A stretch of DNA of 64,000 nt from an uncultured Clostridia bacterium (GCA_947173485.1 CAMWFH010000010.1:21641-85640), one strand, 5' to 3'; shown: positions 49,079 to 57,572, counted from the stretch's first letter. Notes: generated by a model from the sequence alone, not told the origin. A program made the numbers and translations.

Positions 49079-49576
49079 TTATAGGTATCCGGCCAGCCTG
49101 TCCACAACTTGGGCAGGCGTCAGTCCATCGGTCATGATCTTTATGGTGTCCTGCTCCGCGTACAGGGGCAGATAGCCCAGCCCCCGCTCCAATGCGTCCG
49201 CCGTCCGCGTCCTTGTTTGGATGTCCCGTTCCAGCCGCTGGCGGAGGACCTCCGGCGTACAGAGCAGGGTGTACCGCCGGACGGTCACGCCGTCCAGGTC
49301 CAGCCGGGACAGGATGGTCCGGGCGATCTCCTCCTGGTGCATGACCCAGCTAAAAAGCACATAGTCCAGCGCGGGACTTTGCAGGAACCGGGACAGCAGA
49401 GCGGTGATATTGTCCAGGACCATCGCTTTCGTCTCCTCGGTGACGGAGAAGGGGCGCATCATCCAGCACCAGTCCCCGTCCAGCCAGGCCCCCGGCTGGA
49501 GCCGCTCTAAGAGCTCCCGGCAGACAGCGGTCTTGCCTACGCCCATGGGGCCGTTGATAAAAACGAGCGTTTTCAT
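49079..49576 (-). CDS. P-loop kinase-like ATPase (AAA_33 type)
   Basis: A 165-residue P-loop protein: Walker A INGPMGVGKTAVCRELLERL (residues 8-27), LDGDWCW after it, a VLFSWVM beta strand and an Arg-rich lid (RQRLERDIQTR). It resembles small-molecule or nucleotide kinases. Its ATG overlaps the TGA of the truncated paralogue (CCATGA), so it is coupled to it. Substrate unknown. Confidence 0.75.
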   Translation of the reverse strand: MKTLVFINGPMGVGKTAVCRELLERLQPGAWLDGDWCWMMRPFSVTEETKAMVLDNITALLSRFLQSPALDYVLFSWVMHQEEIARTILSRLDLDGVTVRRYTLLCTPEVLRQRLERDIQTRTRTADALERGLGYLPLYAEQDTIKIMTDGLTPAQVVDRLAGYL

Positions 49577-49671
49577 GGCCGGTCTATTGGCAGTTCATAG
49601 TCGCAGAGTACTTTTAAGCGGGGATCCAGTTCCTCGCCATCATAGATATAGTCGCTCTCTGTTTCAGGCAT
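49573..49671 (-). pseudogene. Truncated third copy of the DGEELDPRL paralogue family
   Basis: A 32-residue frame starting ATG at 49671 (after AAAGGAGC) shares the N-terminus of the two genes upstream: SDYIYDGEELDPRL is also present in the gene at 50190-50756. The rest of the domain is missing; it stops at the kinase start. Either a remnant after deletion or a new small gene. Confidence 0.65.
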
Positions 49672-49707
49672 ATCATCTGCTCCTTTGATAGCTCACTCGT
49701 AATATGT

Positions 49708-50184
49708 TCAGCTGTACCATATGAGCCGGACTTCTGGCGGATATCTAGTAAGCACCTCCACCAAGGTATCCTCCGCTGCCAAAATATAGTGATATTCACC
49801 CTCTTCAAATGTTTCAGGGAATAGAGCATGTCTGACAGCCCAATCAAAGTAATTGGTATACCGGCAGCGGAGCGCACAGAAGATAGGGAGGCTTCCCATC
49901 GATTCCACCATACATGTCAGCTTTACAGCCTGCTCTGCATGTATAGGACACATCCGCATATGGTCATAACCATTTGGAAAAATGACTTCTATCTCATGGG
50001 TCTTACCTTGCAGACCAACGTCATCGTCATAGCGCAGCACCAGTCCCCGCTCGTCAGTAGACATCCCTACGAACCACTGCTCACAGGAGGGCAGATCAGA
50101 CGGCAGTTCCAAAGCCTCTATCTCCAAACGGGGGTCCAATTCTTCACCATCATGGACAGGACATTTTTCCATCTCCGCAGCCAA
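49708..50184 (-). CDS. DGEELDPRL-family protein (paralogue A), immunity-like
   Basis: A 158-residue protein sharing a scaffold with the next gene: HDGEELDPRLEI, FVGMSTDERGLVLRYDDD, PIFCALRCRYTNYFDWA and LAAEDTLVEVLTRYPPEV. I do not recognise the family. It starts with TTG at 50184 after GAGGAGTGATATGA. Tandem duplication in an immunity island suggests toxin-variant-specific copies. Confidence 0.65.
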   Translation of the reverse strand: MAAEMEKCPVHDGEELDPRLEIEALELPSDLPSCEQWFVGMSTDERGLVLRYDDDVGLQGKTHEIEVIFPNGYDHMRMCPIHAEQAVKLTCMVESMGSLPIFCALRCRYTNYFDWAVRHALFPETFEEGEYHYILAAEDTLVEVLTRYPPEVRLIWYS

Positions 50185-50189
50185 TCATA

Positions 50190-50756
50190 TCACTCCTCCT
50201 CAGGTGGGATATTGGTATAAAACTCATCCGCTATCAGAAACCGCATAAGATCGACCTCTTTGGGGACATTCAGTCCATAACTCTTGAAAATGACTTTAGG
50301 CGGGAATGATGTGAGCACCTCTACCAGGGCATCATCGATTGCCAACATGTAATGATCTATATCATCTTCTATATCAGCGACCCAGGAGTGACTGGCATAC
50401 CAATTCACATAGTTGGTGTATTTGCATCGAAGAGCGCAGAACTTAGGGATGCTGCTCCCATCGGCCCGGCCGATGCTATAAAGCAGCTTACTGATCTTGC
50501 TCTCCTGTTCAGCAAGCATATTGCATACCCGCATAGCATTATGCAGGATAGGAAAAATGATCTGCATATCATAGGTCTTGGCATGGGCGTTATCCCCATC
50601 GCCATAGCATAGCACCGATCCGCGCCCATCGAAAGACATCCCCATAAAGCGGTGATATGTAGCGGGCAGATAAGGCGAAGGCTCCCAGACCTCCACCGTT
50701 AAGCGGGGGTCCAGCTCCTCGCCATCATAGATATAGTCACTCTCTATCCCAGGCAT
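50190..50756 (-). CDS. DGEELDPRL-family protein (paralogue B), immunity-like
   Basis: A 188-residue paralogue of the 158-residue protein: SDYIYDGEELDPRLTVEVW, FMGMSFDGRGSVLCYGD, KFCALRCKYTNYVNWY, AIDDALVEVLTSFPPKV, plus a 30-residue C-terminal extension. The start at 50756 (ATG) follows GGGAGTGGATGAT, the same layout as the truncated copy. About 5 bases separate it from paralogue A. Confidence 0.65.
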   Translation of the reverse strand: MPGIESDYIYDGEELDPRLTVEVWEPSPYLPATYHRFMGMSFDGRGSVLCYGDGDNAHAKTYDMQIIFPILHNAMRVCNMLAEQESKISKLLYSIGRADGSSIPKFCALRCKYTNYVNWYASHSWVADIEDDIDHYMLAIDDALVEVLTSFPPKVIFKSYGLNVPKEVDLMRFLIADEFYTNIPPEEE

Positions 50757-50777
50757 ATCATCCACTCCCTTGATGCC

Positions 50778-51449
50778 TTACACCACGCTTTTCCGGGTGT
50801 AGTCCGTCACGTCCCCGATCTTCTCTGCCAGCTCCCGGACCCGGAGGCGCTTTTCCATGATCGCCTTCAGCTCGGCATCGGTGGCCCCGATCAGCTGGAC
50901 GAAGTCCACCTTGCCATTGGGGGTGTCGATGGTCCCCGCCTGGTCCAGGGCCGTAATGAAACCGGTGAGCTGGGACTTCTGCCCCACGTCCATGCCGGTA
51001 GTCTGACCGGTGTAGATATACTCATCCGGGTAGAACTGCTCCCCGTTCTGGAAGGTCAGCCGGGCCAGGGACTGCAAGATCCCTGCTATCCCCCGCTGCT
51101 CCGCCATCACATCCTCCAGCCCCGCCTTAGCCAGCTTCAAGGTGAACTCATAGCCGTAGCCGCTGTAGTCCGGGTCCTTCCCCTCCTTCTCATAGAGGTC
51201 GGAGAGACCATAGGTGACGAAATGGAAATAGTCTCCGCCGTCATAGACGCTGATGCCCTGGAGCGGGTCCGGCCCGCCCAGCTGCCAGGGGATCAGGCAG
51301 CCGAAATGGAGGGGGTCGTCCTGTCCGGGATACAGTGCGTCAAAAGCCGCCGTGATGGCGTCCCAACCGTAGGCCCGCTCGGACGCATCCGCGATGTCCT
51401 CATCGCGGCACTTGTCCTCCTCTGGTCTCGGGATATTCGTGGAACTCAT
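50778..51449 (-). CDS. Suppressor-of-fused (SUFU) domain protein
   Basis: A 223-residue protein with the SUFU fold: YGWDAITAAFDALYPGQDDPLHFGCLIPWQLGG, GISVYDGGDYFHFVTYGLSDLYEKE and a GYEFTLKL strand. Bacterial SUFU proteins serve as immunity or chaperone-like partners of polymorphic toxins. Start at 51449 follows GAGGAGGACCGGAC. First gene of the one-strand cluster, with its own promoter at 51510-51538. Confidence 0.85.
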   Translation of the reverse strand: MSSTNIPRPEEDKCRDEDIADASERAYGWDAITAAFDALYPGQDDPLHFGCLIPWQLGGPDPLQGISVYDGGDYFHFVTYGLSDLYEKEGKDPDYSGYGYEFTLKLAKAGLEDVMAEQRGIAGILQSLARLTFQNGEQFYPDEYIYTGQTTGMDVGQKSQLTGFITALDQAGTIDTPNGKVDFVQLIGATDAELKAIMEKRLRVRELAEKIGDVTDYTRKSVV

Positions 51450-51509
51450 GTCCGGTCCTCCTCGTTTCATATCGTTTTCCATGTCTCCAAGAGAAACAGC
51501 GTTTTTCCC

Positions 51510-51538
51510 ATTTTACCATAGATCAGCCCAACAAACAA
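51510..51538 (-). promoter_or_regulatory. Promoter of the immunity-like operon
   Basis: On the minus strand, TTGTTT (51538-51533) and TAAAAT (51515-51510) are 17 bases apart, 61 bases before the SUFU gene. Confidence 0.7.
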
Positions 51539-51646
51539 GAGCGGTCTTGTCCCCGCAGGCAGCCGCCCTGCCCCGCTTTTCGGCAGAGGGCCCAGAGGTA
51601 TGATATTGAACAAAACCAAGTTTTTGTTTATACAGCCAAGGCACGC

Positions 51647-51773
51647 TTGCGGCCCGGCGGCAGATGTGTTACAATGCGTTTGTTATCTGCCAAGAGAGGA
51701 TCTCACCAAAAGATGAGATCCCCCGATGAACTGGAAGCTACTGCCTGTCTGACAAATAGGATGCCGCTTTTTT
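51647..51773 (+). ncRNA. Candidate small RNA
   Basis: TTGCGG (51647-51652) and TACAAT (51670-51675), spaced 17, face right with no coding frame behind them. Downstream are GGATCTCA/TGAGATCC (51698-51705 with 51714-51721) and a weak GGAAGC...GCTTTTTT stem ending in six T (51768-51773) right before the hicB stop. About 95 bases long. It could also be antisense to the hicB mRNA end. Confidence 0.35.
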
Positions 51774-51782
51774 AGGTGTCTC

Positions 51783-52178
51783 TTACTGGATATCCAGTTT
51801 TGCTTTCAAAGCTTCCTGCAACACTAAAGAAAAGTTGACCCCAGCTCGCTCTGAGAGAGTGTTCAGCCAATTCGGAATAGTTAAGATCTTCTTGACAGCC
51901 TTATCGTCGTACAGCTTGCGGTATTCCACCGTATCGCAAAATACCAAGGACACGACTTCATCGGTCCCGGCTTGGATGGCCTTTATATCAGAGGCATCGG
52001 GAATCGCATCTCCATCCTCCTCGTGGTCGTAGAGCATCAGACACAGAGCGTCCTCTGCCATCTCCATAGCCTCCGGCAAGGTATCACCACAGGTGAAACA
52101 GCCGTCAATATCCGGGAAATGAACGGAGTAGCCGCTCTCTTCTTTGGTAAAGATCGCAGGATATGCGTATTTAGCCAT
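51783..52178 (-). CDS. hicB: HicB-family antitoxin
   Basis: The 131-residue antitoxin has the HicB fold (YPAIFTKEESGYSVHFPDIDGCFTCGDTLPEAM) and a C-terminal DNA-binding part (WLNTLSERAGVNFSLVLQEAL) that should autorepress. It follows hicA by 12 bases, the toxin-first order of HicAB. Confidence 0.92.
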   Translation of the reverse strand: MAKYAYPAIFTKEESGYSVHFPDIDGCFTCGDTLPEAMEMAEDALCLMLYDHEEDGDAIPDASDIKAIQAGTDEVVSLVFCDTVEYRKLYDDKAVKKILTIPNWLNTLSERAGVNFSLVLQEALKAKLDIQ

Positions 52179-52190
52179 ACTAGTCTCCTT

Positions 52191-52385
52191 TCAGCGTTTT
52201 AGATCGATCCCAGCGCTCTCCATAATGGACTTCAGTGTTCCTGAAGGAACATCTTTTGTGCCATGCCGGGGGACTTGAAATTTCTTTCCAGTCGTTCGGC
52301 TCATCCAGATCTCGTGCCGGCTGCCTTCCCGGTAAAGGTAGCAGCCGTTGGCCAGGAGCAGTTTCTTGACCTCGCTTATCTTCAT
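52191..52385 (-). CDS. hicA: HicA toxin (mRNA interferase)
   Basis: The 64-residue toxin matches the family: ISEVKKLLLANGCYLYREG, the catalytic His in GSRHEIWM, and VPRHGTKDVPSGTLKSI. HicA cleaves mRNA unless bound by HicB. GGGAGGGCAGGAC precedes the start. Confidence 0.93.
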   Translation of the reverse strand: MKISEVKKLLLANGCYLYREGSRHEIWMSRTTGKKFQVPRHGTKDVPSGTLKSIMESAGIDLKR

Positions 52386-52473
52386 GTCCTGCCCTCCCTA
52401 TACGTCTATTATAACATATATGTCAAATGAAACTATCACACACATTTTTTCTTGAACTGCAAGGAGGCCGATC

Positions 52474-53160
52474 ATGTACTTACTTTTTGACGCGGACAAC
52501 ACTTTATTCGACTTCGACAAGAACAACCACCGGGCCTTCCAGCGCACCTGCCAGCGGAACGGCCTCCCCTTCTCGGAGGAGAACTATGCCCTCTACCATA
52601 GGATCAACGAGGCCCTTTGGCGGGAATTGGAACGAGGAGAAAGGGATAAACTGTCTGTGCTGACCGAGCGGTTCACCCGGTTCGCCCAGGCCGTGGGCCG
52701 CAGCGTGGATGCGGACAAGTGCAACAGGGACCAGCAGGAGGGCCTCTCCATGCCCCCGATCATGATCGACGGCGCGGAGGAGGTCTGCCGAGCCTTGGCG
52801 GAGGCGGGCCACCGGCTCTATCTCATCACCAACGCGGTGGCCCGGGTCCAGCGGAGCCGGTTCGCCGCCTCCCCCCTGCCGCCCTACTTCCAGGACGTGT
52901 TCATCTCGGAGGAGGCCGGCTTCTCCAAGCCGGATATCCGGTTCTTCAACTATGTGTCCGCCGCCCTGCCGGACATGACCGCCCAAAATGCCCTGGTCAT
53001 CGGCGACAGCCTCACCAGCGATATCCGGTTCGCCAACAACGCGGGCCTGCCCTGCTGCTGGTTCGACCGGTACGGCCAGACGGCCCCGGCGGACCTGCGC
53101 ATCGACTACACCATCACAGATCTGACAGAACTGTTGGCCATCGTGCCCCCTGCCAGATAA
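52474..53160 (+). CDS. yjjG: HAD-family YjjG-like nucleotidase
   Basis: The 228-residue HAD protein has motif I LLFDADNTLFDFD (Asp-x-Asp), motif II in LYLITNA, Lys in AGFSKPDIRFF and motif IV IGDSLTSDI. YjjG removes phosphate from noncanonical pyrimidine nucleotides, a house-cleaning task. Its 3' end overlaps the convergent thiN gene by 47 bases. Confidence 0.9.
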   Translation: MYLLFDADNTLFDFDKNNHRAFQRTCQRNGLPFSEENYALYHRINEALWRELERGERDKLSVLTERFTRFAQAVGRSVDADKCNRDQQEGLSMPPIMIDGAEEVCRALAEAGHRLYLITNAVARVQRSRFAASPLPPYFQDVFISEEAGFSKPDIRFFNYVSAALPDMTAQNALVIGDSLTSDIRFANNAGLPCCWFDRYGQTAPADLRIDYTITDLTELLAIVPPAR

Positions 53161-53761
53161 CGAACAGGGTCCCCTGCTCTACGGAGATCTCCGCCGGCCC
53201 GCCGGTGAAGGCATTGCTGACCCCCAACGGAAAACTGTTGGTCAGGACGCCATGGTCCAGTGGATAATACAGTCCCCGGAGGGTGACCCCCTCCGCCCGG
53301 TCGCCGGCGGCAAAGACGGAGACCCGGTCCCGGTCCTCCCCCTCGAAGCGCAAAGTGCCGTTTCGGACCGCCGCCACAGCCTGTCCCTCTCCCAGAAGGA
53401 GGCCCCAGGCGCCGTGGTCCAGCAGGAACAGGAGTGTCTGTAGGTTGGCCAAGGTGTGGTCCAGCAAGCCCCCCAGTCCACCATAGATGCAAAAGCGCCG
53501 GTATCCCCGCTCCAGCCCTATGCGGACGGCCAGGAGCGTATCGGTGTCGTCCTTCTCCACCGGATGGCGGATGACCCGGGGGTGGTCCGGCTCCGCTCCC
53601 AGGGAGTCGAAGTCCCCCACTACCAGGTCCGGGACGATCCCCTGCCGGCATAGATGGCGGTAGCCGGCATCGGCGGCGATGAGCAGGTCGCTCTCCCGCC
53701 GCCGGAACAGAGCCATCTCCGGCGCGGGCATAGCGCCGGCGATATAGCAGACAGGCCCCAT
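53114..53761 (-). CDS. thiN: Thiamine pyrophosphokinase
   Basis: The 215-residue protein makes thiamine diphosphate from thiamine and ATP. It has DLLIAADAGYRHL, VPDLVVGDFDSLG, HPVEKDDTDTLLAVRIGLE and the C-terminal thiamine part YPLDHGVLTNSFPLGVSNAF. I start it at the ATG at 53761 (after GGGGGGAGGACC). Found alone; usually near rpe and rsgA in Firmicutes. Confidence 0.93.
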   Translation of the reverse strand: MGPVCYIAGAMPAPEMALFRRRESDLLIAADAGYRHLCRQGIVPDLVVGDFDSLGAEPDHPRVIRHPVEKDDTDTLLAVRIGLERGYRRFCIYGGLGGLLDHTLANLQTLLFLLDHGAWGLLLGEGQAVAAVRNGTLRFEGEDRDRVSVFAAGDRAEGVTLRGLYYPLDHGVLTNSFPLGVSNAFTGGPAEISVEQGTLFVIWQGARWPTVLSDL

Positions 53762-53844
53762 GGTCCTCCCCCCCTTTTCCCGCCTATCATAGACCATCCC
53801 GGCGGGAATTGCAAGAAAAATGCGCGTCTATAGGCGAAACGTCC

Positions 53845-53873
53845 TTGTCAAATATTTGATATTGTGGTACACT
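53845..53873 (+). promoter_or_regulatory. Promoter of the PLP-enzyme gene
   Basis: TTGTCA at 53845-53850 and TACACT at 53868-53873, spaced 17 bases. Confidence 0.7.
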
Positions 53874-53927
53874 ACTGCCCTGTGGCCGGTCTCACTGGCA
53901 AACGTGTGGTACGGAGGGATATGAAAC

Positions 53928-55208
53928 ATGAACCTGAGCACGATCTACAAACAGTTCGGCCTGTCCCCGGCTGTGCTGGCCTTAGGGGAGGCGGTGCTGG
54001 CGGACCTGGAGGAGCGCTTTGCCGCCATCGACCAGACGGCGGAGTATGACCAGGCCAAGGTCCTGCTGGCCATGCAGAAGAACAAGGTAGACGCCCCCTG
54101 CTTTGCCGCCACCACCGGCTACGGCTACGACGATGTGGGCCGGGAGAAGCTGGAGCGGGTCTATGCCGACACCTTCCACACCCCCGCCGCCCTGGTGCGG
54201 CCCCAGATCACCTGCGGCACCCACGCCCTGACCGTGGCCCTCTCCGCCAACCTCCTGCCGGGGGACGAGCTCCTCTCCCCTGTAGGCGCGCCCTACGACA
54301 CCTTGCAGGAGGTCATCGGCATCCGGCCCTCCCCCTGCTCCCTGGCGGAGTATGGCGTCACCTACCGGCAGGTGGACCTGCGCCCCGCCGGCGGGTTCGA
54401 CTATGACGCCATCCGGGAGGCCATCAACGATAAGACCAAGCTCATCACCATCCAGCGCAGCAAGGGCTACGCCACCCGCCCCTCCTTCTCCGTGGCCCGA
54501 ATCGGCGAGCTGATCGCCTTCTGCAAGAAGATCAAGCCCGATGTCCTCTGCATGGTGGACAACTGCTACGGCGAGTTCGTGGAGGCCGTGGAGCCCTCCG
54601 ATGTGGGGGCGGACATGGTAGTAGGGTCCCTGATCAAGAACCCCGGCGGGGGCCTGGCCCCCATCGGCGGCTATATCTGCGGCACCAAGGAGTGCGTGGA
54701 CCGGTGCGCCTACCGGCTCTCCGCCCCCGGCCTGGGCCAGGAGGTGGGGGCCAACCTGGGGCTCCTCCCCGCCCTGTTCCAGGGCTTCTTCCTGGCCCCC
54801 ACCGTCACCGCCGGGGCCTTGAAGGGCGCGGTCTTTGCCGCCAACCTCTATGAGCGCCTGGGCTTCCCCGTCATCCCCAACGGCGTGGAGAGCCGGCACG
54901 ACATCATCCAGGCCATCACCCTGGGCAGCCGGGAGGCGATGATCGCTTTCTGCAAGGGCATCCAGGCCGCCGCTCCGGTGGACAGCTACGTCTCCCCCGT
55001 CCCCGCCCCCATGCCCGGCTATGACAGCGATGTCATCATGGCCGCCGGGGCCTTCGTCCAGGGCAGCAGCATCGAACTCAGCGCCGACGGGCCCATCCGT
55101 CCTCCCTACGCCGTCTACTTCCAGGGGGGCCTGACCTGGCAGCACGCCAAGCTGGGCATCCTCCTCAGCGTCCAGAAGCTGGCCGAGGCTGGGCTGGCGA
55201 CGATTTGA
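53928..55208 (+). CDS. Methionine gamma-lyase family PLP enzyme (Alum_res)
   Basis: The 426-residue PLP-dependent aminotransferase-fold protein belongs to the aluminium-resistance/methionine gamma-lyase-like family: ATTGYGYDDVGREKLERVYA, QITCGTHALTVALSANLLPGDELL, MVDNCYGEFVE and the Lys in GSLIKNPGGGLAPIGGYICG. Exact substrate unclear. AGGGAT before the start. Confidence 0.88.
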   Translation: MNLSTIYKQFGLSPAVLALGEAVLADLEERFAAIDQTAEYDQAKVLLAMQKNKVDAPCFAATTGYGYDDVGREKLERVYADTFHTPAALVRPQITCGTHALTVALSANLLPGDELLSPVGAPYDTLQEVIGIRPSPCSLAEYGVTYRQVDLRPAGGFDYDAIREAINDKTKLITIQRSKGYATRPSFSVARIGELIAFCKKIKPDVLCMVDNCYGEFVEAVEPSDVGADMVVGSLIKNPGGGLAPIGGYICGTKECVDRCAYRLSAPGLGQEVGANLGLLPALFQGFFLAPTVTAGALKGAVFAANLYERLGFPVIPNGVESRHDIIQAITLGSREAMIAFCKGIQAAAPVDSYVSPVPAPMPGYDSDVIMAAGAFVQGSSIELSADGPIRPPYAVYFQGGLTWQHAKLGILLSVQKLAEAGLATI

Positions 55209-55223
55209 GAGTGAGACGCTGTT

Positions 55224-55601
55224 ATGGACGAGATCATCACCCTGTGCGGGGATAACTGCGCGGTGTGTCCCAGATATACCGCCCACAGTAACGAGGACCT
55301 GCGGAAGGCCGCGGAGCTGTGGCATCGAGTGGGATGGAGAGTATCCATCGTGCCGGCTGAAGAGATGCGCTGCACGGGCTGCTCCTCCCACAAGCAGTGT
55401 ACCTATCATCTGGTAGAGTGTACCGCGGAACATCGCGTAGAAAAATGCAGTCAGTGCGGCAGCTTTCCCTGCCGGAAGATCTCCGCCATGCTGGAGCGCT
55501 CCCAGGAATACCAGAAAAAGTGCAGGGAAGTATGCACAGAGCAGGAATATGAGCGCTTAGCAAAGGCTTTCTTTGAGAAAGAGCGCAATTTAAGAAAATA
55601 G
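55224..55601 (+). CDS. DUF3795 Cys-rich protein
   Basis: A 125-residue protein with the DUF3795 spacing of Cys: LCGDNCAVCPRY, CTGCSSHKQC, ECTAEHRVEKCSQCGSFPC. It probably binds zinc or iron. Gene lies 15 bases after the PLP-enzyme gene, so co-transcribed. Function unknown. Confidence 0.85.
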   Translation: MDEIITLCGDNCAVCPRYTAHSNEDLRKAAELWHRVGWRVSIVPAEEMRCTGCSSHKQCTYHLVECTAEHRVEKCSQCGSFPCRKISAMLERSQEYQKKCREVCTEQEYERLAKAFFEKERNLRK

Positions 55602-55653
55602 TCATTGTGTGGTCTATCAAACATCATACAAGTAAAGGAGAGATCTAGTTATC

Positions 55654-56580
55654 ATGTGGTTTTGGCTTTCCCTGATCGCCCTGCTCTGCTGGAGCGGGTC
55701 CGACCTGTTTTCCAAGATCGGCTGCCGGGACGCTGCCGACAAATACAGCCACCTCAAGATGGTCATGGCCGTAGGCGTGGTGATGGGGCTCCATGCCCTG
55801 TTCGAGATCTTCGCCAACGGCGTGGAGATCAGCTTTTCCATCATCCTCACCTACCTGCCCGTGTCCATCCTCTACATCCTGTCCATGGCCCTGGGCTATG
55901 TGGGCCTGCGGTACATCGAGCTGTCCATCTCCTCCCCGATCTGCAACTCCTCCGGGGCCCTGGTGGCAGTGATGACCCTGCTCTTCGTAGGGGCGGAGGA
56001 CTACAGCCCCCTGGCCCTCTGCGCCGTGGCCCTGGTGTGCGTAGGGGCCATCGGCCTGGGAGTGGTGGACTCCACCGAGGACCCGGAGCTGCGGGCCGAG
56101 CGCCAGAAGGCGGGCAACTACAAGTACGCCAAGAGCTGGCTGGCCCTGGCTCTGCCGGTGGCCTATTGCGTCCTGGACGCGGCGGGCACCTTTGCCGACA
56201 ACCGGGTGCTGGAGATGCTGGAGGCCGTGGTAGAGGAGCCGGAGGCCAGCGCCAACGTGGCCTATGAGCTGACCTTCCTCTTTGCGGCGGCGGTCTGCTT
56301 CGTCTATGTGGTGCTGATCAAAAAGGACCGGCTGGTCCCCAAAATGGAGCTGCCCAAGTACACCGGCGCCATCTGCGAGACCGCCGGCCAGTTCGCCTAC
56401 ATCTACGCTATCGCCGACACGGAGCATCTGGCCATGTCCGCCCCCATCATCTCCTCCTACTGCGCCGCCTCCGTCCTGTGGAGCCGGCTATTCCTCAAGG
56501 AGAAATTATCCTGGAAGCACTACGCCATGATCTGCCTGGTGGTCCTGGGCATCGCCATCATGGGCTTCTTCGACCTGTGA
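55654..56580 (+). CDS. DMT-superfamily (EamA-like) transporter
   Basis: A 308-residue protein with ten hydrophobic helices in two EamA-like halves (WFWLSLIALLCWSGSDLFSKIGC start; second half with FLFAAAVCFVYVVLI and the ending VVLGIAIMGFFDL). It has a long loop with VEEPEASANV in the middle. Substrate unknown (metabolite export). AAAGGAGAG before ATG. Confidence 0.88.
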   Translation: MWFWLSLIALLCWSGSDLFSKIGCRDAADKYSHLKMVMAVGVVMGLHALFEIFANGVEISFSIILTYLPVSILYILSMALGYVGLRYIELSISSPICNSSGALVAVMTLLFVGAEDYSPLALCAVALVCVGAIGLGVVDSTEDPELRAERQKAGNYKYAKSWLALALPVAYCVLDAAGTFADNRVLEMLEAVVEEPEASANVAYELTFLFAAAVCFVYVVLIKKDRLVPKMELPKYTGAICETAGQFAYIYAIADTEHLAMSAPIISSYCAASVLWSRLFLKEKLSWKHYAMICLVVLGIAIMGFFDL

Positions 56581-56598
56581 GCCATACAGAAAGAGCGA

Positions 56599-56630
56599 AC
56601 GCGGCTGGGCGATCGATCCAGCCGCGTTTT
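56599..56630. terminator. Terminator after the DMT transporter
   Basis: ACGCGGCTGG pairs with CCAGCCGCGT around GCGATCGAT, followed by TTTT. Also between convergent genes. Confidence 0.85.
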
Positions 56631-56633
56631 CGT

Positions 56634-57572
56634 CTATAGGTGGGGCAAGGTGACCCGATAGCGCCGCAGCTCCTCCTCCCGCAAGGTAGCCTGGGCCTCC
56701 TGTAGGGTGCGGAGCAGCCGCTCCCGGTCCTGGGGCAGCGTTCCCTGGATGGGGACAGCGTTGGAGGCCCCCAGTGCCGCCAGCCAGATGGGGATCTCCA
56801 AGCACCCCGCCAGGACCTCCAGCTCCCGCAGCTTCTCCAGCTCTCCCGCCTCCCGCCAGCGGCCCGCTTGGATCTCACCATACAGCCGGGAGTTTTGATA
56901 GACCGTCAGCATGGAGACGCCGAGCCGCTGGGGGCGGAGCTGGTTGAAGAGAGCGGCGGATAGCTTGGCCCCCTCCTCGCCCCGGCCCGCGCCGGAGATC
57001 CCCGCCAGATAGAAGAAGTGGTAGCCGATGCCGGCCTCGTCCAGCCGGCGGCATTGGGTCAGGATGTCCTCCGGGCCGTAGCCCTTGTCCATAAAGGCCA
57101 ATGCCAACCGGTCGGCAGTCTCCACGCCGATGGGGAGGCCATCGTAGCCCAGCCGGGCCAGCTGCCTCAGCTCCTGGTCCGACTTATTGGCCATGTCCGT
57201 CACCCGTGCAAAGCAGCCGATGGTCCGGCAGGCGGGGAAATAGGCGTGGATGCGCTCCGCCAGTGTCTCCAGCCGGCGAAAGCTGAGGACGAAAGGGTTG
57301 CCGCCCACCAGGTAGACCCGCCGGACGGCGGCGGCAGGGTCCGGCAGGCCCTGCATCCGGGCCTCCGCCCGCAGACGGGGCGAGTGGAGGGCAGTCTGGG
57401 CCTCCAGCAGGTCCGCCTCCACATCCGCCAGCGGGGACAGCCGGAAGGGCGCGGGCAGGCCGCTGTAAAGGGTACAGAATTTACACCTGTGATGGGTACA
57501 GCCGATGGTGACCTCCAGGAGCAGGGAATTTGCCTCATAGGGCGGCCGCCAGATGGTGCCAGTGTAGTGCAT
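56634..57572 (-). CDS. Radical SAM protein
   Basis: A 312-residue enzyme with the cluster-binding motif GCTHHRCKFCTLY (Cys-x4-Cys-x2-Cys) and YLVGGNPFVLSF, GIGYHFFYLAG and RLGVSMLTVY strands of the TIM barrel. The x4 spacing is seen in this small family. Start at 57572 follows AAGGAGATGATCCCT. Target unknown; divergent from an HxlR regulator. Confidence 0.85.
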   Translation of the reverse strand: MHYTGTIWRPPYEANSLLLEVTIGCTHHRCKFCTLYSGLPAPFRLSPLADVEADLLEAQTALHSPRLRAEARMQGLPDPAAAVRRVYLVGGNPFVLSFRRLETLAERIHAYFPACRTIGCFARVTDMANKSDQELRQLARLGYDGLPIGVETADRLALAFMDKGYGPEDILTQCRRLDEAGIGYHFFYLAGISGAGRGEEGAKLSAALFNQLRPQRLGVSMLTVYQNSRLYGEIQAGRWREAGELEKLRELEVLAGCLEIPIWLAALGASNAVPIQGTLPQDRERLLRTLQEAQATLREEELRRYRVTLPHL

